Below are positions 1-7,807 of a stretch of DNA of 22,022 nucleotides, piece by piece. This DNA comes from Gammaproteobacteria bacterium (lineage in GTDB: Bacteria > Pseudomonadota > Gammaproteobacteria > Ga0077536), in the NCBI GenBank assembly GCA_030639105.1, contig DAOWDI010000146.1, positions 1 to 22,022 of the forward strand, written 5' to 3'. The stretch's first letter is position 1; each line of letters begins with the position of its first letter. Under the pieces are notes generated by a model. That model did not search any database. It saw only the letters and a program-made list of their open reading frames with translations, and had not been told where the DNA came from. The position numbers and the translations under genes are program-made.

Positions 1-711
1 ATCACCGTCGCCGAGGTTGATTGCACCCGGGGGGCGCGCCGGATCGGAACGCTCGACCATTGCCGACTTGCTTGCCGCAGCAACGCCAATCTCGATACTC
101 GAGGGCGACAGCGCCAGACGCAAATGCCGGGCGGCTCGCTCAAGTTCGGCGTGCGGCGAAGACCTCAAGTCTTCGTAACGCACCACGCAGATGTGCTCAC
201 CGGACAGTACGGCCATCCGTCCCCAGGCGTTCAAGAACCGGAAGCACCACCAGATATCGCTGTTGAAGCGGCGTCCGGACGGATCGCCGCGCAGGAATGC
301 GGAAAAAGACACCGCGTATCGCCGCTGCCATTTCGTATAGTTCGAGACCAATGAGGCGCGGATATCGCGCACCAACAACACGATTGGCGGCAGCCTCATC
401 CCCCTCACCGCGAGGGTGTTTTGCAACAGCAGCGGGGGGACGCTATGGCTGCTCTTGAGTATGGGGATCTGAGGATATCGGTGGGGATCCTTGGGGCCGC
501 CGATGATGTCGTTGGCATGATTGTATGCGGGCGGCGGGATCCCGAAGTGTTCGGCTATCGCATTGGCGAGCATGAATTTTAGCCAGTGCGTCCCCGCTTG
601 ATGCATACTGATGAGGCCGCCATCCCAATGACGCGACCTCAGCAGGGCGTAGTTGCTCAGTTCGTGCCGTAAGCGATGATAATGAAACCGGCTTGACTCA
701 ACTATCGCCAT
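1..711 (-). CDS. Sulfotransferase, PAPS-dependent family (3' end outside window)
   Basis: This reading frame stays open from an ATG at 711 to the window edge, giving 237 visible residues. Residues 36-50 contain MHQAGTHWLKFMLANA, which matches the 5'-phosphosulfate loop of the sulfotransferase family (usual form PKSGTTWL). Further on, LLVRDIRASLVSNYTKW matches the 3'-phosphate-binding motif (R, D and S kept), followed by VVRYEDL, also typical. By family knowledge the enzyme moves sulfate from PAPS to a hydroxyl acceptor. The neighbouring glycosyltransferases suggest a glycan acceptor, which is inference. An in-frame TGA lies seven codons upstream of the ATG, so the start is well bounded. A purine-rich GAGGGCGAGG precedes it. 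The gene is divergent from the GT9 gene at 800. The C-terminal part cannot be judged. Confidence 0.75.
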   Translation of the reverse strand, partial: MAIVESSRFHYHRLRHELSNYALLRSRHWDGGLISMHQAGTHWLKFMLANAIAEHFGIPPPAYNHANDIIGGPKDPHRYPQIPILKSSHSVPPLLLQNTLAVRGMRLPPIVLLVRDIRASLVSNYTKWQRRYAVSFSAFLRGDPSGRRFNSDIWWCFRFLNAWGRMAVLSGEHICVVRYEDLRSSPHAELERAARHLRLALSPSSIEIGVAAASKSAMVERSDPARPPGAINLGDGD

Positions 712-799
712 GCTCGCCTCGCCCTCATATCAGACCCGATGGTAGCGTGAAAGGCGCCGGCCGTCGCGCGTGAACCGCACGTTATAATCGCCGGAGCAC

Positions 800-1765
800 A
801 TGAACATTCTGATCATCAAGCTCGGTGCGCTCGGCGATATGGTGATGGCGACCCCGCTGATCGCGGCGATACAGCGCGCCCACGCTAACGCCGATATTCA
901 TCTACTGACCACCGCGCCATTTGCCCCAATCTTTGCCGAGTGGCGCGGACTTCTGGTCACCGCCCGTCCACGCAGCGGCCTCGGCAATACCGCGCGCACA
1001 CTGCGTTGGATCCGGCGTCTCGCTTGCGCACGGATCTATGACCTACAAGGCAACGATCGTACGGCCTTACTGTGTGCGTTGTCGGGATCGCCCGTACGGG
1101 TCGGTAATCACCCGCGCTTTCCTTACACCCACCATCCGCCGATGAGATGGACGGGGGAAGGCCATATTTTCGAGCGCATGACGGACGTCCTGGCCGCTGG
1201 GGGCGTCGGCGGGGTCGAAGCCACTCCCATCCTGCCTATTGCCGAGGCCGAACGCGATGCGATCGGCGACTGGTTGGCGCGCCGTGCGCTCACCGAGCGT
1301 GATTTCGTGCTGCTGCATGCCAACGCCAGTGCCTCACGCGCGGAGAAAAAGTGGCCGCATTTCGCCTCGCTGGGGCGGCGTCTAGCTGGGGCAGGCCTCC
1401 GGCCGGTCTGGATCGGCGCCGGCAGCGATGCCGTCGAAAATGAACATCTCGCTATGACCGCCGGCGGGATCGACGCGACCGGCGTCTTCAGCATTGCGGC
1501 GCTGGCGGAACTCGGCCGGCATGCACGTTTCGCCGTCACCAATGATTCGGGACCGATGCATGTCTTAGCGGCCGCCTCGATCCCGGTGTTCGGTTTGTTC
1601 GGCCCCAGCGACTGGCGCCGCAACCACGCGCTGGGGCAGCGCGAATACGTGATCGCCTGCGTCGAATGCGTCGATGGGTTCAACGGCGCACGCACGGGCG
1701 ACTGTCTAGGTCAGGTGACCTGTGAGATGGTGTGGAGACGACTCGAGGCTTCAGGGTTACTTTAA
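800..1765 (+). CDS. Glycosyltransferase family 9 (heptosyltransferase-like) protein
   Basis: The 321-residue protein has the two-domain GT-B layout of ADP-heptose:LPS heptosyltransferases (WaaC/WaaF/WaaQ type). The N-terminus is MNILIIKLGALGDMVMATPL, the family's first strand and Gly-Asp turn. KKWP lies at 183-186. The donor-site motif NDSGPMHVLAAA begins at 248 and is followed by FGLFGPSD. Four cysteines cluster near the C-terminus (287, 290, 302, 308), as in several GT9 enzymes. Length is normal (about 310-350). The likely role is adding a heptose or related sugar to lipid A-core or another surface glycan at the cytoplasmic face of the inner membrane; the exact sugar cannot be read. GGAG sits only three bases before the ATG, an unusually short spacing. 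The gene converges on the GT4 gene, their ends overlapping by nine bases. Confidence 0.85.
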   Translation: MNILIIKLGALGDMVMATPLIAAIQRAHANADIHLLTTAPFAPIFAEWRGLLVTARPRSGLGNTARTLRWIRRLACARIYDLQGNDRTALLCALSGSPVRVGNHPRFPYTHHPPMRWTGEGHIFERMTDVLAAGGVGGVEATPILPIAEAERDAIGDWLARRALTERDFVLLHANASASRAEKKWPHFASLGRRLAGAGLRPVWIGAGSDAVENEHLAMTAGGIDATGVFSIAALAELGRHARFAVTNDSGPMHVLAAASIPVFGLFGPSDWRRNHALGQREYVIACVECVDGFNGARTGDCLGQVTCEMVWRRLEASGLL

Positions 1766-2830
1766 CCCACCATTGGCGGCGGTCATACGCGCATAGAGTG
1801 CAAGATACTGCCTAACAACGGCCGCTTCGCTGTAATACCGATCAAATCGTGCACGGGCCATTTCCGCCCGCCGTTGCGCCGGGGCTCGATGCGCCGCGAC
1901 ATCAACGAGCGCGCGGGCCAGCGCTCCGGCATCGTCTATTTCTACCAGTATGGCCGTATCGGCATCGAGGATCTCTAACGGACCGTCAGTGCGCGTGGCG
2001 ATGATGGGTACGCCGAGCGCCATGGCTTCGAGACAGACGATACCGAAAGGCTCATCGCGCGATGGCAGCACGAAGACATCGACCCCGGCGAGACAATTTG
2101 CAACATCGTGCCGCCACCCGAGAAAGCTCACGGCCTCTTCCAGCGCGAGTTCGCGACAGAGGCGGTGCAGGGCTTCGCCTTCGGGGCCGGCGCCGGCGAT
2201 CGCGCAGATGAAGTCGACCCCATAGTGCCGTACCCTTGCCAGGGCACGCAGCAGGATATCGAAGCCCTTCTTATGCACCAGGCGGCCAATCGCGGCAATC
2301 TTCAGCTGAGATCCGCCCGCCGCACTCGACCCGTTCGCACCGCCTCGCGCAACGATCGACGAAAAATTCGGGATCAGCGACGCCCGCGCCGCCGGGGTCC
2401 CGGCGGCGATCAAAAAAGCATGCTGCTTCGAGGTTGTCGGGACGAGATGGTCGATCGCCCGATAGTATTTCAAGTTGACGTAATTGTGTGTCTTGGCCAC
2501 GCTCGGGATCCCGAGCGCAGCCGCCGCCCTACCGCCGAGACTCGCGGCGCGCGCGAGATGCAGCTGAGCGACATGTACATCGAAGTCCCGCAAATAGTGT
2601 TTGATCGTGCGCCGTGCCACAAAGTCCCAAGGCCCGTGCACCTTCAGGGTGTGATAGGTAACCCCATCCATACCCTCAATCTCGCGCAATACCTCGGACC
2701 GGCGCTCGCAGATGGCGAGTACCTTGTGGCCACGCACCCCAAGGGCCCGGCACAGGTCGACGAACGATCGCTCGGCGCCACCGAAGCGCTTTGCCAACAT
2801 GATTTGAGCGATCCGCACCGTCGGCCTCAA
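1757..2830 (-). CDS. Glycosyltransferase family 4 protein
   Basis: The 357-residue protein is a GT-B retaining glycosyltransferase. The N-terminal acceptor domain begins RIAQIMLAKRFGGAERSFVD, with the glycine-rich GGAE loop. The C-terminal donor domain contains IGRLVHKKGFDILLRAL (about 181-197), GAGPEGEAL and the EX7E signature E260-PFGIVCL-E268, which binds the nucleotide-sugar donor. The donor and acceptor sugars cannot be read. It is the last gene of a minus-strand operon. The TTG start at 2830 overlaps the upstream TGA as TTGA, which suggests translational coupling. A GTG four codons later is a possible alternative start. Its 3' end overlaps the convergent GT9 gene by nine bases, leaving no room for a terminator between them. 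Other frames crossing this gene are antisense shadows. Confidence 0.85.
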   Translation of the reverse strand: MRPTVRIAQIMLAKRFGGAERSFVDLCRALGVRGHKVLAICERRSEVLREIEGMDGVTYHTLKVHGPWDFVARRTIKHYLRDFDVHVAQLHLARAASLGGRAAAALGIPSVAKTHNYVNLKYYRAIDHLVPTTSKQHAFLIAAGTPAARASLIPNFSSIVARGGANGSSAAGGSQLKIAAIGRLVHKKGFDILLRALARVRHYGVDFICAIAGAGPEGEALHRLCRELALEEAVSFLGWRHDVANCLAGVDVFVLPSRDEPFGIVCLEAMALGVPIIATRTDGPLEILDADTAILVEIDDAGALARALVDVAAHRAPAQRRAEMARARFDRYYSEAAVVRQYLALYARMTAANGGLK

Positions 2831-3765
2831 GCCACGGCCGGATCCGCGCCGGCAGACCTCGCGAGCAGCGCATCGAGCGCCTCGGCGACAACGCTCGGGC
2901 AGAGCGCGCTCAGGTCTTCATTTGGCGCCAATACCACGGCCGCACGCGCACCCCAGGGGCGATAGCGCTCGGGCCGGCCGGGGCCGAATACGGTGAGCGT
3001 CGGGACATTCAATGCCGCGGCCATGTGTCCCAAGCCCGAGTCGTTGCCCACGAACGCCGTGGCCCCGGCCATACAGGCCGCCGCCGCCAACAGCGTGGTC
3101 TCACCCACGAGGTTGACCACGGGCGGTGTTACGGCCGCCTGTAGCCGATCGCCGAGTGCGCGATCGGCCTTCGAGCCGAGCACGATGACGGCATCGAAGG
3201 CCCCGGCGCGTTTATTGATCAACGCTGTAAAGTGATCGACCGGCCAGATCTTTTTGCCCCAGTTCGCCCCAGGCGCGACCACCAGATGGCGACCGCCGGC
3301 AACGCCGGACAGCATTTCAGCGGCGCTCTGGCGCGAAGAGTCGTCTAGCCATAGCCTGGCGGGGGGGATCGCGATATCGGCTCCGAGGATCGGCCTGAGC
3401 GCGGTGAAATGATGCTGCACCGCGTGCGATCCCACCGAGGTTTTGCGGCGCTTGATACCGCGCTGACCACAACGGACGAGCAGCGTCAGAAACGCGGTGC
3501 GCAAGTCGACGGCCACATCGTAGGTATGCTCGCGCAGCGTTGCTATGAGCTCCCACGAGTCGCGCCATCCCGCCTTCTTGTCTTTGTGCAGCAAACGCCC
3601 GAGATACGGGCAAGGCGTCAACAATTCGGAGGAACGTGCATCGGCGACGACATCGATGCGGTGCTGGGGGAAAGACAGATGCAGGGCTTCGAGCAACGGC
3701 GTCGTCATCACTAGATCGCCGATGTTGCTCAGGGTTACAAACAACAAACGCCGTGGGGCGTTCAT
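2827..3765 (-). CDS. Glycosyltransferase family 9 (heptosyltransferase-like) protein
   Basis: The 312-residue GT9 protein opens with RRLLFVTLSNIGDLVMTTPL, the family's first beta-strand and GD turn. It carries APGANWGKKIWPVDHF (about 164-179) and the donor motif NDSGLGHMAAALNVPTLTVF from 241, then GPGRPERYRP. All hallmark regions are intact and length is normal. The family transfers heptose from ADP-heptose to lipopolysaccharide inner core or to related glycans; the true substrate is unknown here. Its ATG overlaps the upstream stop as ATGA, and its own stop overlaps the next start as TTGA, so it is the middle of a tightly coupled operon. The C-terminal tail after about residue 300 is alanine-rich and probably disordered. 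Confidence 0.85.
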   Translation of the reverse strand: MNAPRRLLFVTLSNIGDLVMTTPLLEALHLSFPQHRIDVVADARSSELLTPCPYLGRLLHKDKKAGWRDSWELIATLREHTYDVAVDLRTAFLTLLVRCGQRGIKRRKTSVGSHAVQHHFTALRPILGADIAIPPARLWLDDSSRQSAAEMLSGVAGGRHLVVAPGANWGKKIWPVDHFTALINKRAGAFDAVIVLGSKADRALGDRLQAAVTPPVVNLVGETTLLAAAACMAGATAFVGNDSGLGHMAAALNVPTLTVFGPGRPERYRPWGARAAVVLAPNEDLSALCPSVVAEALDALLARSAGADPAVA

Positions 3766-4730
3766 CGCGCGTGCGCCTGGAATACAGCATCGATCGCCGC
3801 GGCCACACGCGCCAAGGGGATCAATGCCATATCCGTTCCACCGTATGCGCGCGCCGTGATCGCGATACGCGAACCGTAGGGCGGTTTGAATTTCTCCGCA
3901 TTCGTGCGTCCGAACAAAGTAATGAGCGGCTGCCCGCCCGCGGCCAGAAGATGTCCACTGCCCGCATCGTTGGCAACGCCAACGGCAATCCGTTGCGCCA
4001 AGGCAATACTGAGCAGCGGGCCCGCCCGGCCCAGAGCGCGGTGATCCTGCTCAGGGCACAGAGCCGCGGGCAGCGCTTCGGTTATTTCCCCATACACGGA
4101 GTTCTCTTCCGGACCCAGGAAGAATACCGGCGTTCGCCCCTTTTTCCGCTGGCGCTTCGCCAGTTCGATGTAGTGTGATAACGGCCACCGCTTGCGCACC
4201 CCGGAGGCGCCCGGCGCTAAGCCAACGTACGTCTCGCCGGCGGGCAACAGCTCCTCAGCCAGACGTGTGTTTTCGCCACCAACTGGGATCGTCGTATCGA
4301 CGTCGAGCTCGCAACCCGCGGCCAGCGTCGCCAGACAACGCATCTGTTCGAATACGGAATCGGGATAGGGGCGGCCCGGGGGCGGTTTTCTATCGGACAG
4401 GCAAAAATTCAATGCCGGCGAAATAAAGACCTCATGAGCAATGCTCTTTAGCAGTATGGCGTTGCGGATCTTGGCTTCCGTGGCCACGACGATGTCGAAT
4501 CTTCCCACCGGCGGCGCTCGCATCAGTTCGCGCCAGCTAACGCCGACGCCGGCGAGATCCCGCACCTCATCGATAACCCCCTCAGCGAGGGATGCGAGGG
4601 CGCCGCTAAAAACACTCTTGCGCAGACCCGCCAGCCATACCAGCCGGTGGTTGGGCAGTGCGTTTTTCAGCGCGACGATGACCGGCCACTTTATCAACGC
4701 ATCGCCGATCCGATCGCCGGTAACGTGCAC
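3762..4730 (-). CDS. Glycosyltransferase family 9 (heptosyltransferase-like) protein, start uncertain
   Basis: The 322-residue product (from GTG 4730) is a GT9 member. GDRIGDALIKWPVIVAL is the first-strand/GD-turn region, APGASGVRKRWPLSHY occurs near 173-187 and NDAGSGHLLAAGGQPLITLF near 254, where Ala replaces the usual Ser/Thr of D-S-G. Starting at GTG 4730 removes most of the first beta-strand. The frame stays open upstream and encodes IERPAILVH before it, completing that strand, but contains no ATG, GTG or TTG before an in-frame TAG. The only upstream candidate is an ATT overlapping the previous stop as ATTGA. The stop of this gene overlaps the next ATG. The substrate cannot be assigned beyond surface-glycan assembly. 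An assembly indel near the start is the alternative explanation. Confidence 0.8.
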   Translation of the reverse strand: MHVTGDRIGDALIKWPVIVALKNALPNHRLVWLAGLRKSVFSGALASLAEGVIDEVRDLAGVGVSWRELMRAPPVGRFDIVVATEAKIRNAILLKSIAHEVFISPALNFCLSDRKPPPGRPYPDSVFEQMRCLATLAAGCELDVDTTIPVGGENTRLAEELLPAGETYVGLAPGASGVRKRWPLSHYIELAKRQRKKGRTPVFFLGPEENSVYGEITEALPAALCPEQDHRALGRAGPLLSIALAQRIAVGVANDAGSGHLLAAGGQPLITLFGRTNAEKFKPPYGSRIAITARAYGGTDMALIPLARVAAAIDAVFQAHAR

Positions 4731-4746
4731 AAGGATCGCTGGGCGC

Positions 4747-5133
4747 TCAATACGGCTGATAAGATTTCTCTTCGACTAAATTGGAACCGAGGCGCTCGTT
4801 GAGCGCCCGTTTTATGCGGGAGCGCTCATCGTTGGTGCGATAGACGCTGCGCGCAAGTTCGACGAAAGACTCATCGAACGACTTATCGGCTTCTTTGCAC
4901 CTGATTTGATCCTCGATATCCCACAGCTTTTCGTTGATCGATTTCAATTGCGCCCGTAAAACGGCGATGACTTCGGGATCGATGCCGAGCCGCGGCCAGG
5001 CATCGTTGAGGACCGCCAATTCGCGTTGGACGTTCGCGCGTTTTGCCGGATTGGCGATCCTTTCGAACTTGATCTCCAAGATCGTGATCTTGTCGACCAA
5101 CTCGCCGTAGGAAACGTCAATTCGAACGCTCAT
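4747..5133 (-). CDS. DUF6165-like small protein, first gene of the glycan operon
   Basis: The 128-residue protein begins MSVRIDVSYGELVDKITILE and is predicted almost wholly helical and highly charged (IKFERIANPAKRANVQREL; LKSINEKLWDIEDQIRCKEAD). I relate it from memory to the DUF6165 family, short proteins of unknown function often found next to lipopolysaccharide genes. There is no signal peptide or membrane segment, so it is probably cytoplasmic. The start is supported by AAGAGGG about six bases before the ATG. It is the first gene of the minus-strand operon, and its stop lies 16 bases before the GTG of the next gene, inside that gene's extended frame. Function is unknown; a coiled-coil or scaffolding role for the glycosyltransferases is only a guess. 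Confidence 0.65.
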   Translation of the reverse strand: MSVRIDVSYGELVDKITILEIKFERIANPAKRANVQRELAVLNDAWPRLGIDPEVIAVLRAQLKSINEKLWDIEDQIRCKEADKSFDESFVELARSVYRTNDERSRIKRALNERLGSNLVEEKSYQPY

Positions 5134-5498
5134 CGAATCCCTCTTAGCGTATCTGGCCCGCTGCCCGGTGGAGCCTTGTTGGCTGGTTCTCGATTACCCA
5201 AGCATTCATCGCCGTCCTTAGCGTCTCCATTCGCCAGCCCCGGGGATCCGGGCTAAACTGCCGCGGAACTCTTGTTACGGGTTGAGTCGTTGACGCCCGG
5301 ATCCGACACCCCGCACCTTACCGCAGGAAGGAATACACGAGGCATGGGCATGGAAATCGGGATCTTACAAGCAATGCCGTCCCGGGGCTACGCGGGCATC
5401 ACCAACTTTGACATGTCTAGCGAGGATTGCGAACTTGCGACGAACCGTAACGCAGAGGCCGCCGTCGGGTTACCTTATCAGCCCCCGGTGCGCTCGCC
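5134..5498. other. 365-base intergenic region between divergent operons
   Basis: This stretch separates the minus-strand glycan operon from the plus-strand protease gene and should hold both promoters. I found no convincing -35/-10 pair. A short GC-rich dyad (AGCCC ... GGGCT) lies around 5236-5254. The only coding candidate is a 54-codon plus-strand frame from ATG 5344 to 5508. It has AGGAAGG some 12 bases upstream and overlaps the start of the protease gene by 10 bases. Its product resembles nothing I know and has no clear domain, so I list it only as a possible leader frame. Confidence 0.4.
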
Positions 5499-6797
5499 AT
5501 GTCGCTGAGTAGACATCGCCGGATTATTCTCACGGCTGTTTGCTCCCTGCTCGCGGTATTGGTGTCAACGGCTATACAGAAGGCATGGGCACAGGATGCC
5601 AGGACCCTTTTCAGCGAATACAGCGACCGGATCTACCAAGTCAGGATGATCGATCGTTCGTCGGGAAAGCAGGCAGGGCTTGGCTCGGGGTTCTTGATCA
5701 ACGCTGAGGGCTTGTTCATCACGAACTACCACGTCATCGCGGAATATGCGAACCATCCCGCACGGTATAGCATCGAATTCGTGCGCCACAACGGCGAAAA
5801 AGGCGCGCTATCTCTGATCAATCTCGACGTCGTCAACGATCTAGCGCTGCTGCGGCTTGATGACGCACCTGGCTACTACCTCGAACTCGCGACCGGTCTG
5901 CCCGCGCAGGGCGAATCAATTTTTTCGATTGGCAATCCGCACGACTTGGGCTGGACAGTGATCCCGGGCACCTATAACGGCATCGCCGCCTACAGCATTT
6001 ATGAACGGATCCATTTTTCTGGTTCGGTGAACCCGGGCATGAGCGGCGGTCCCGTGTTGAACGCCGCCGGGCAGGTTATCGGCGTGAACGTCGCGACGGC
6101 CGGCAATCAGCTGAGCTTCCTCGTCCCACTCAATCGACTGGCCGCGTTCATTCAGCGTTCGTCGGTGGCCACCATCGATGTCGGCGCGATCGACGAAACG
6201 ATCGGCGGGCAACTGAAGGCAAATCAACACGAGGTGATCAGTGCGCTCATTACATCGCCGTGGGGGACGGCGGACTTCGGCGATGCCGTGGTCCCAAGCG
6301 AAGTGGCGGCGCACATCCGCTGCTGGGGTTTCTCCGACGATGACCCGGAGATCCTCTATGCTCATTCGGCGACATCGTGCAACAGCGAAGAGCAGATTTA
6401 TCTATCCAGCGAATTCAACACGGGCAATATCGCCTATCAATTTAACTGGCTCGAGACGAACGAACTCAACACCCTGCAGTTCTACAATATGTACAAAGAA
6501 AAGATCGCCAACGCCCATCCTGATAACGACACGCGCAAAGAGGATGTCACCAGCTTCATTTGTCACGAAGACTTTATTCGGTCGCGATCACTGCGCGGTA
6601 AAGCGGTGGTGACCAAGGCTGCATTCTGCATTCGCGAATATCGTCGCTATCGCGGTCTCTACGACATACTATTTTTTGGTGCATCAGTGCACAGGAACAA
6701 AAGCGCGCTGGTAAGTCACTTTACAATGGCTGGCGTCGAGCAAGATCTGGCCATGGATTTTACGCGCAAATTCATTGCGAGCGTTCAATGGAAGTAG
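5499..6797 (+). CDS. Exported trypsin-like (S1C, HtrA-type) serine protease without PDZ domain
   Basis: The 432-residue protein has a signal peptide: positive n-region RHRR, hydrophobic core at about 9-26, and likely cleavage after AWA (29-31). A chymotrypsin-fold protease domain follows at about 40-225. The catalytic triad is visible: H78 in ITNYHVIAEY, D114 in VVNDLALL, and S182 in NPGMSGGPVLN, where Met replaces the usual Asn of GNSGGP. IGNPHDLGWTVIPGTYNG matches the HtrA family. The remaining 200 residues are not a PDZ domain. They contain four cysteines (in IRCWGF, TSCNSE, FICHED and AFCIRE), which could form disulfides in the periplasm. I do not recognise this domain. No Shine-Dalgarno sequence precedes the ATG. 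The gene overlaps the downstream FHA gene by 10 bases, implying a shared job such as envelope stress response or processing of a partner. Confidence 0.85.
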   Translation: MSLSRHRRIILTAVCSLLAVLVSTAIQKAWAQDARTLFSEYSDRIYQVRMIDRSSGKQAGLGSGFLINAEGLFITNYHVIAEYANHPARYSIEFVRHNGEKGALSLINLDVVNDLALLRLDDAPGYYLELATGLPAQGESIFSIGNPHDLGWTVIPGTYNGIAAYSIYERIHFSGSVNPGMSGGPVLNAAGQVIGVNVATAGNQLSFLVPLNRLAAFIQRSSVATIDVGAIDETIGGQLKANQHEVISALITSPWGTADFGDAVVPSEVAAHIRCWGFSDDDPEILYAHSATSCNSEEQIYLSSEFNTGNIAYQFNWLETNELNTLQFYNMYKEKIANAHPDNDTRKEDVTSFICHEDFIRSRSLRGKAVVTKAAFCIREYRRYRGLYDILFFGASVHRNKSALVSHFTMAGVEQDLAMDFTRKFIASVQWK

Positions 6798-7750
6798 TGT
6801 TTGAAGTAGTAAGCCGTGCGGGTCGGATACTCGAGCGCTATCGGGCGAGTGGTCCGCGGCTTTCGATCGGGCGCGCATTCGATAATGACCTGATCCTCGC
6901 GGACGAAACGGTCAGCCCGCACCATGCCGCGATTGAAACCGGTGAGGACGGCGTTGTGATGTTGCTCGACCTGAATAGTTTGAACGGCGTGCGTACGGAA
7001 CGACACGAACCGATAGACGGACCGATACCCTTGCGCTCGGGAGAAGACTACAGCTTCGGCAGAGCACGGGTAAGGATCTACGGCGCCGCACACCCAGTCG
7101 CCAATACGGTCCGCATCGGTGGAATGGATTGGCTGATCAACCGCCTCGGCGGCGGTCCAGCGTTATTCGCCATTCTGAGTCTGGTGGCCGCGGTTGCGAT
7201 CACCGAACAATGGTTGAATACCTTTACGGAGATCCGCTACCAGGAGATAGCGATTGGGCTTTTCGGGGTGATGACCCTCGGCGTTGTTATTGCGGCGTTT
7301 TGGGCCATCGTTGGGCGAATCGTCAAACATGAAGGGCGATTCCAGACGCAACTCGGACTCGTGATGTTGTATCTTTTGCTGCAAAGTGCAGTAGTCTACA
7401 GTCATGAATTATTACTCTTCAACTCACTCAATACCGCTATCAGTACAGCCTTCAGCCTCATCGTCAGCTTTGTATTGTCGAGCGGCGTACTATGGATTTC
7501 CCTGCACATTGCTACCAACCTGACGGTTAGGCAGCGATGGGGATGTGCCACCAAGATATCGGGCGTTTTTCTCTGCATGGCGATCTACCCCGCGATCCTC
7601 AAACAAATGGAATTTTCCGGATCGCCCGACTATATAAACGAGGTAATGCCGCCGTCCGTACGGGTTTTCAACGGTGTATCGGTCGAACACTTTGTGGAAG
7701 AATCTACGGCCTTATTTGCGGCAACAGACCATGATGACCAACGTCCTTAG
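6788..7750 (+). CDS. FHA-domain protein with five predicted membrane helices
   Basis: Residues about 10-98 form a forkhead-associated (FHA) domain: LSIGRAFDNDLIL supplies the GR motif, SPHHAAIE the Ser-x-x-His motif, and LNSLNGV the Asn-Gly motif. These are the residues that contact phosphothreonine in the family. Five hydrophobic segments follow, at about 122-142, 154-178, 187-210, 218-243 and 253-273, then a polar tail of about 45 residues. With the FHA domain in the cytoplasm, five helices would put the tail in the periplasm, where the partner protease acts. Its ATG lies inside the last codons of the protease gene (ATGGAAGTAG), so translation is probably coupled. No Ser/Thr kinase or phosphatase gene is in the window. 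The function is unknown; phospho-dependent transmembrane signalling is inference from architecture. Confidence 0.8.
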   Translation: MEVVFEVVSRAGRILERYRASGPRLSIGRAFDNDLILADETVSPHHAAIETGEDGVVMLLDLNSLNGVRTERHEPIDGPIPLRSGEDYSFGRARVRIYGAAHPVANTVRIGGMDWLINRLGGGPALFAILSLVAAVAITEQWLNTFTEIRYQEIAIGLFGVMTLGVVIAAFWAIVGRIVKHEGRFQTQLGLVMLYLLLQSAVVYSHELLLFNSLNTAISTAFSLIVSFVLSSGVLWISLHIATNLTVRQRWGCATKISGVFLCMAIYPAILKQMEFSGSPDYINEVMPPSVRVFNGVSVEHFVEESTALFAATDHDDQRP

Positions 7751-7807
7751 TCAAACGTCGAATCGATGACAAACCAACCCCAGACTCATTGACGCTGGAG
7801 AATTTTT

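Noticed and set aside
783..788. TATAAT just before the first GT9 gene
   Set aside because: A start of transcription from it would fall inside or beyond the ribosome site, leaving almost no leader, and no -35 is visible at proper spacing.
1123..1695. 190-codon minus-strand frame antisense to the first GT9 gene
   Set aside because: Composition is Ser/Ala/Pro-rich nonsense, and the opposite strand encodes a complete GT9 protein with all motifs.
2108..2965. Long plus-strand open frame (285 codons) antisense to the GT4 and GT9 genes
   Set aside because: It lies wholly opposite two well-supported glycosyltransferase genes, has no recognisable domain, and high GC readily leaves antisense frames open.
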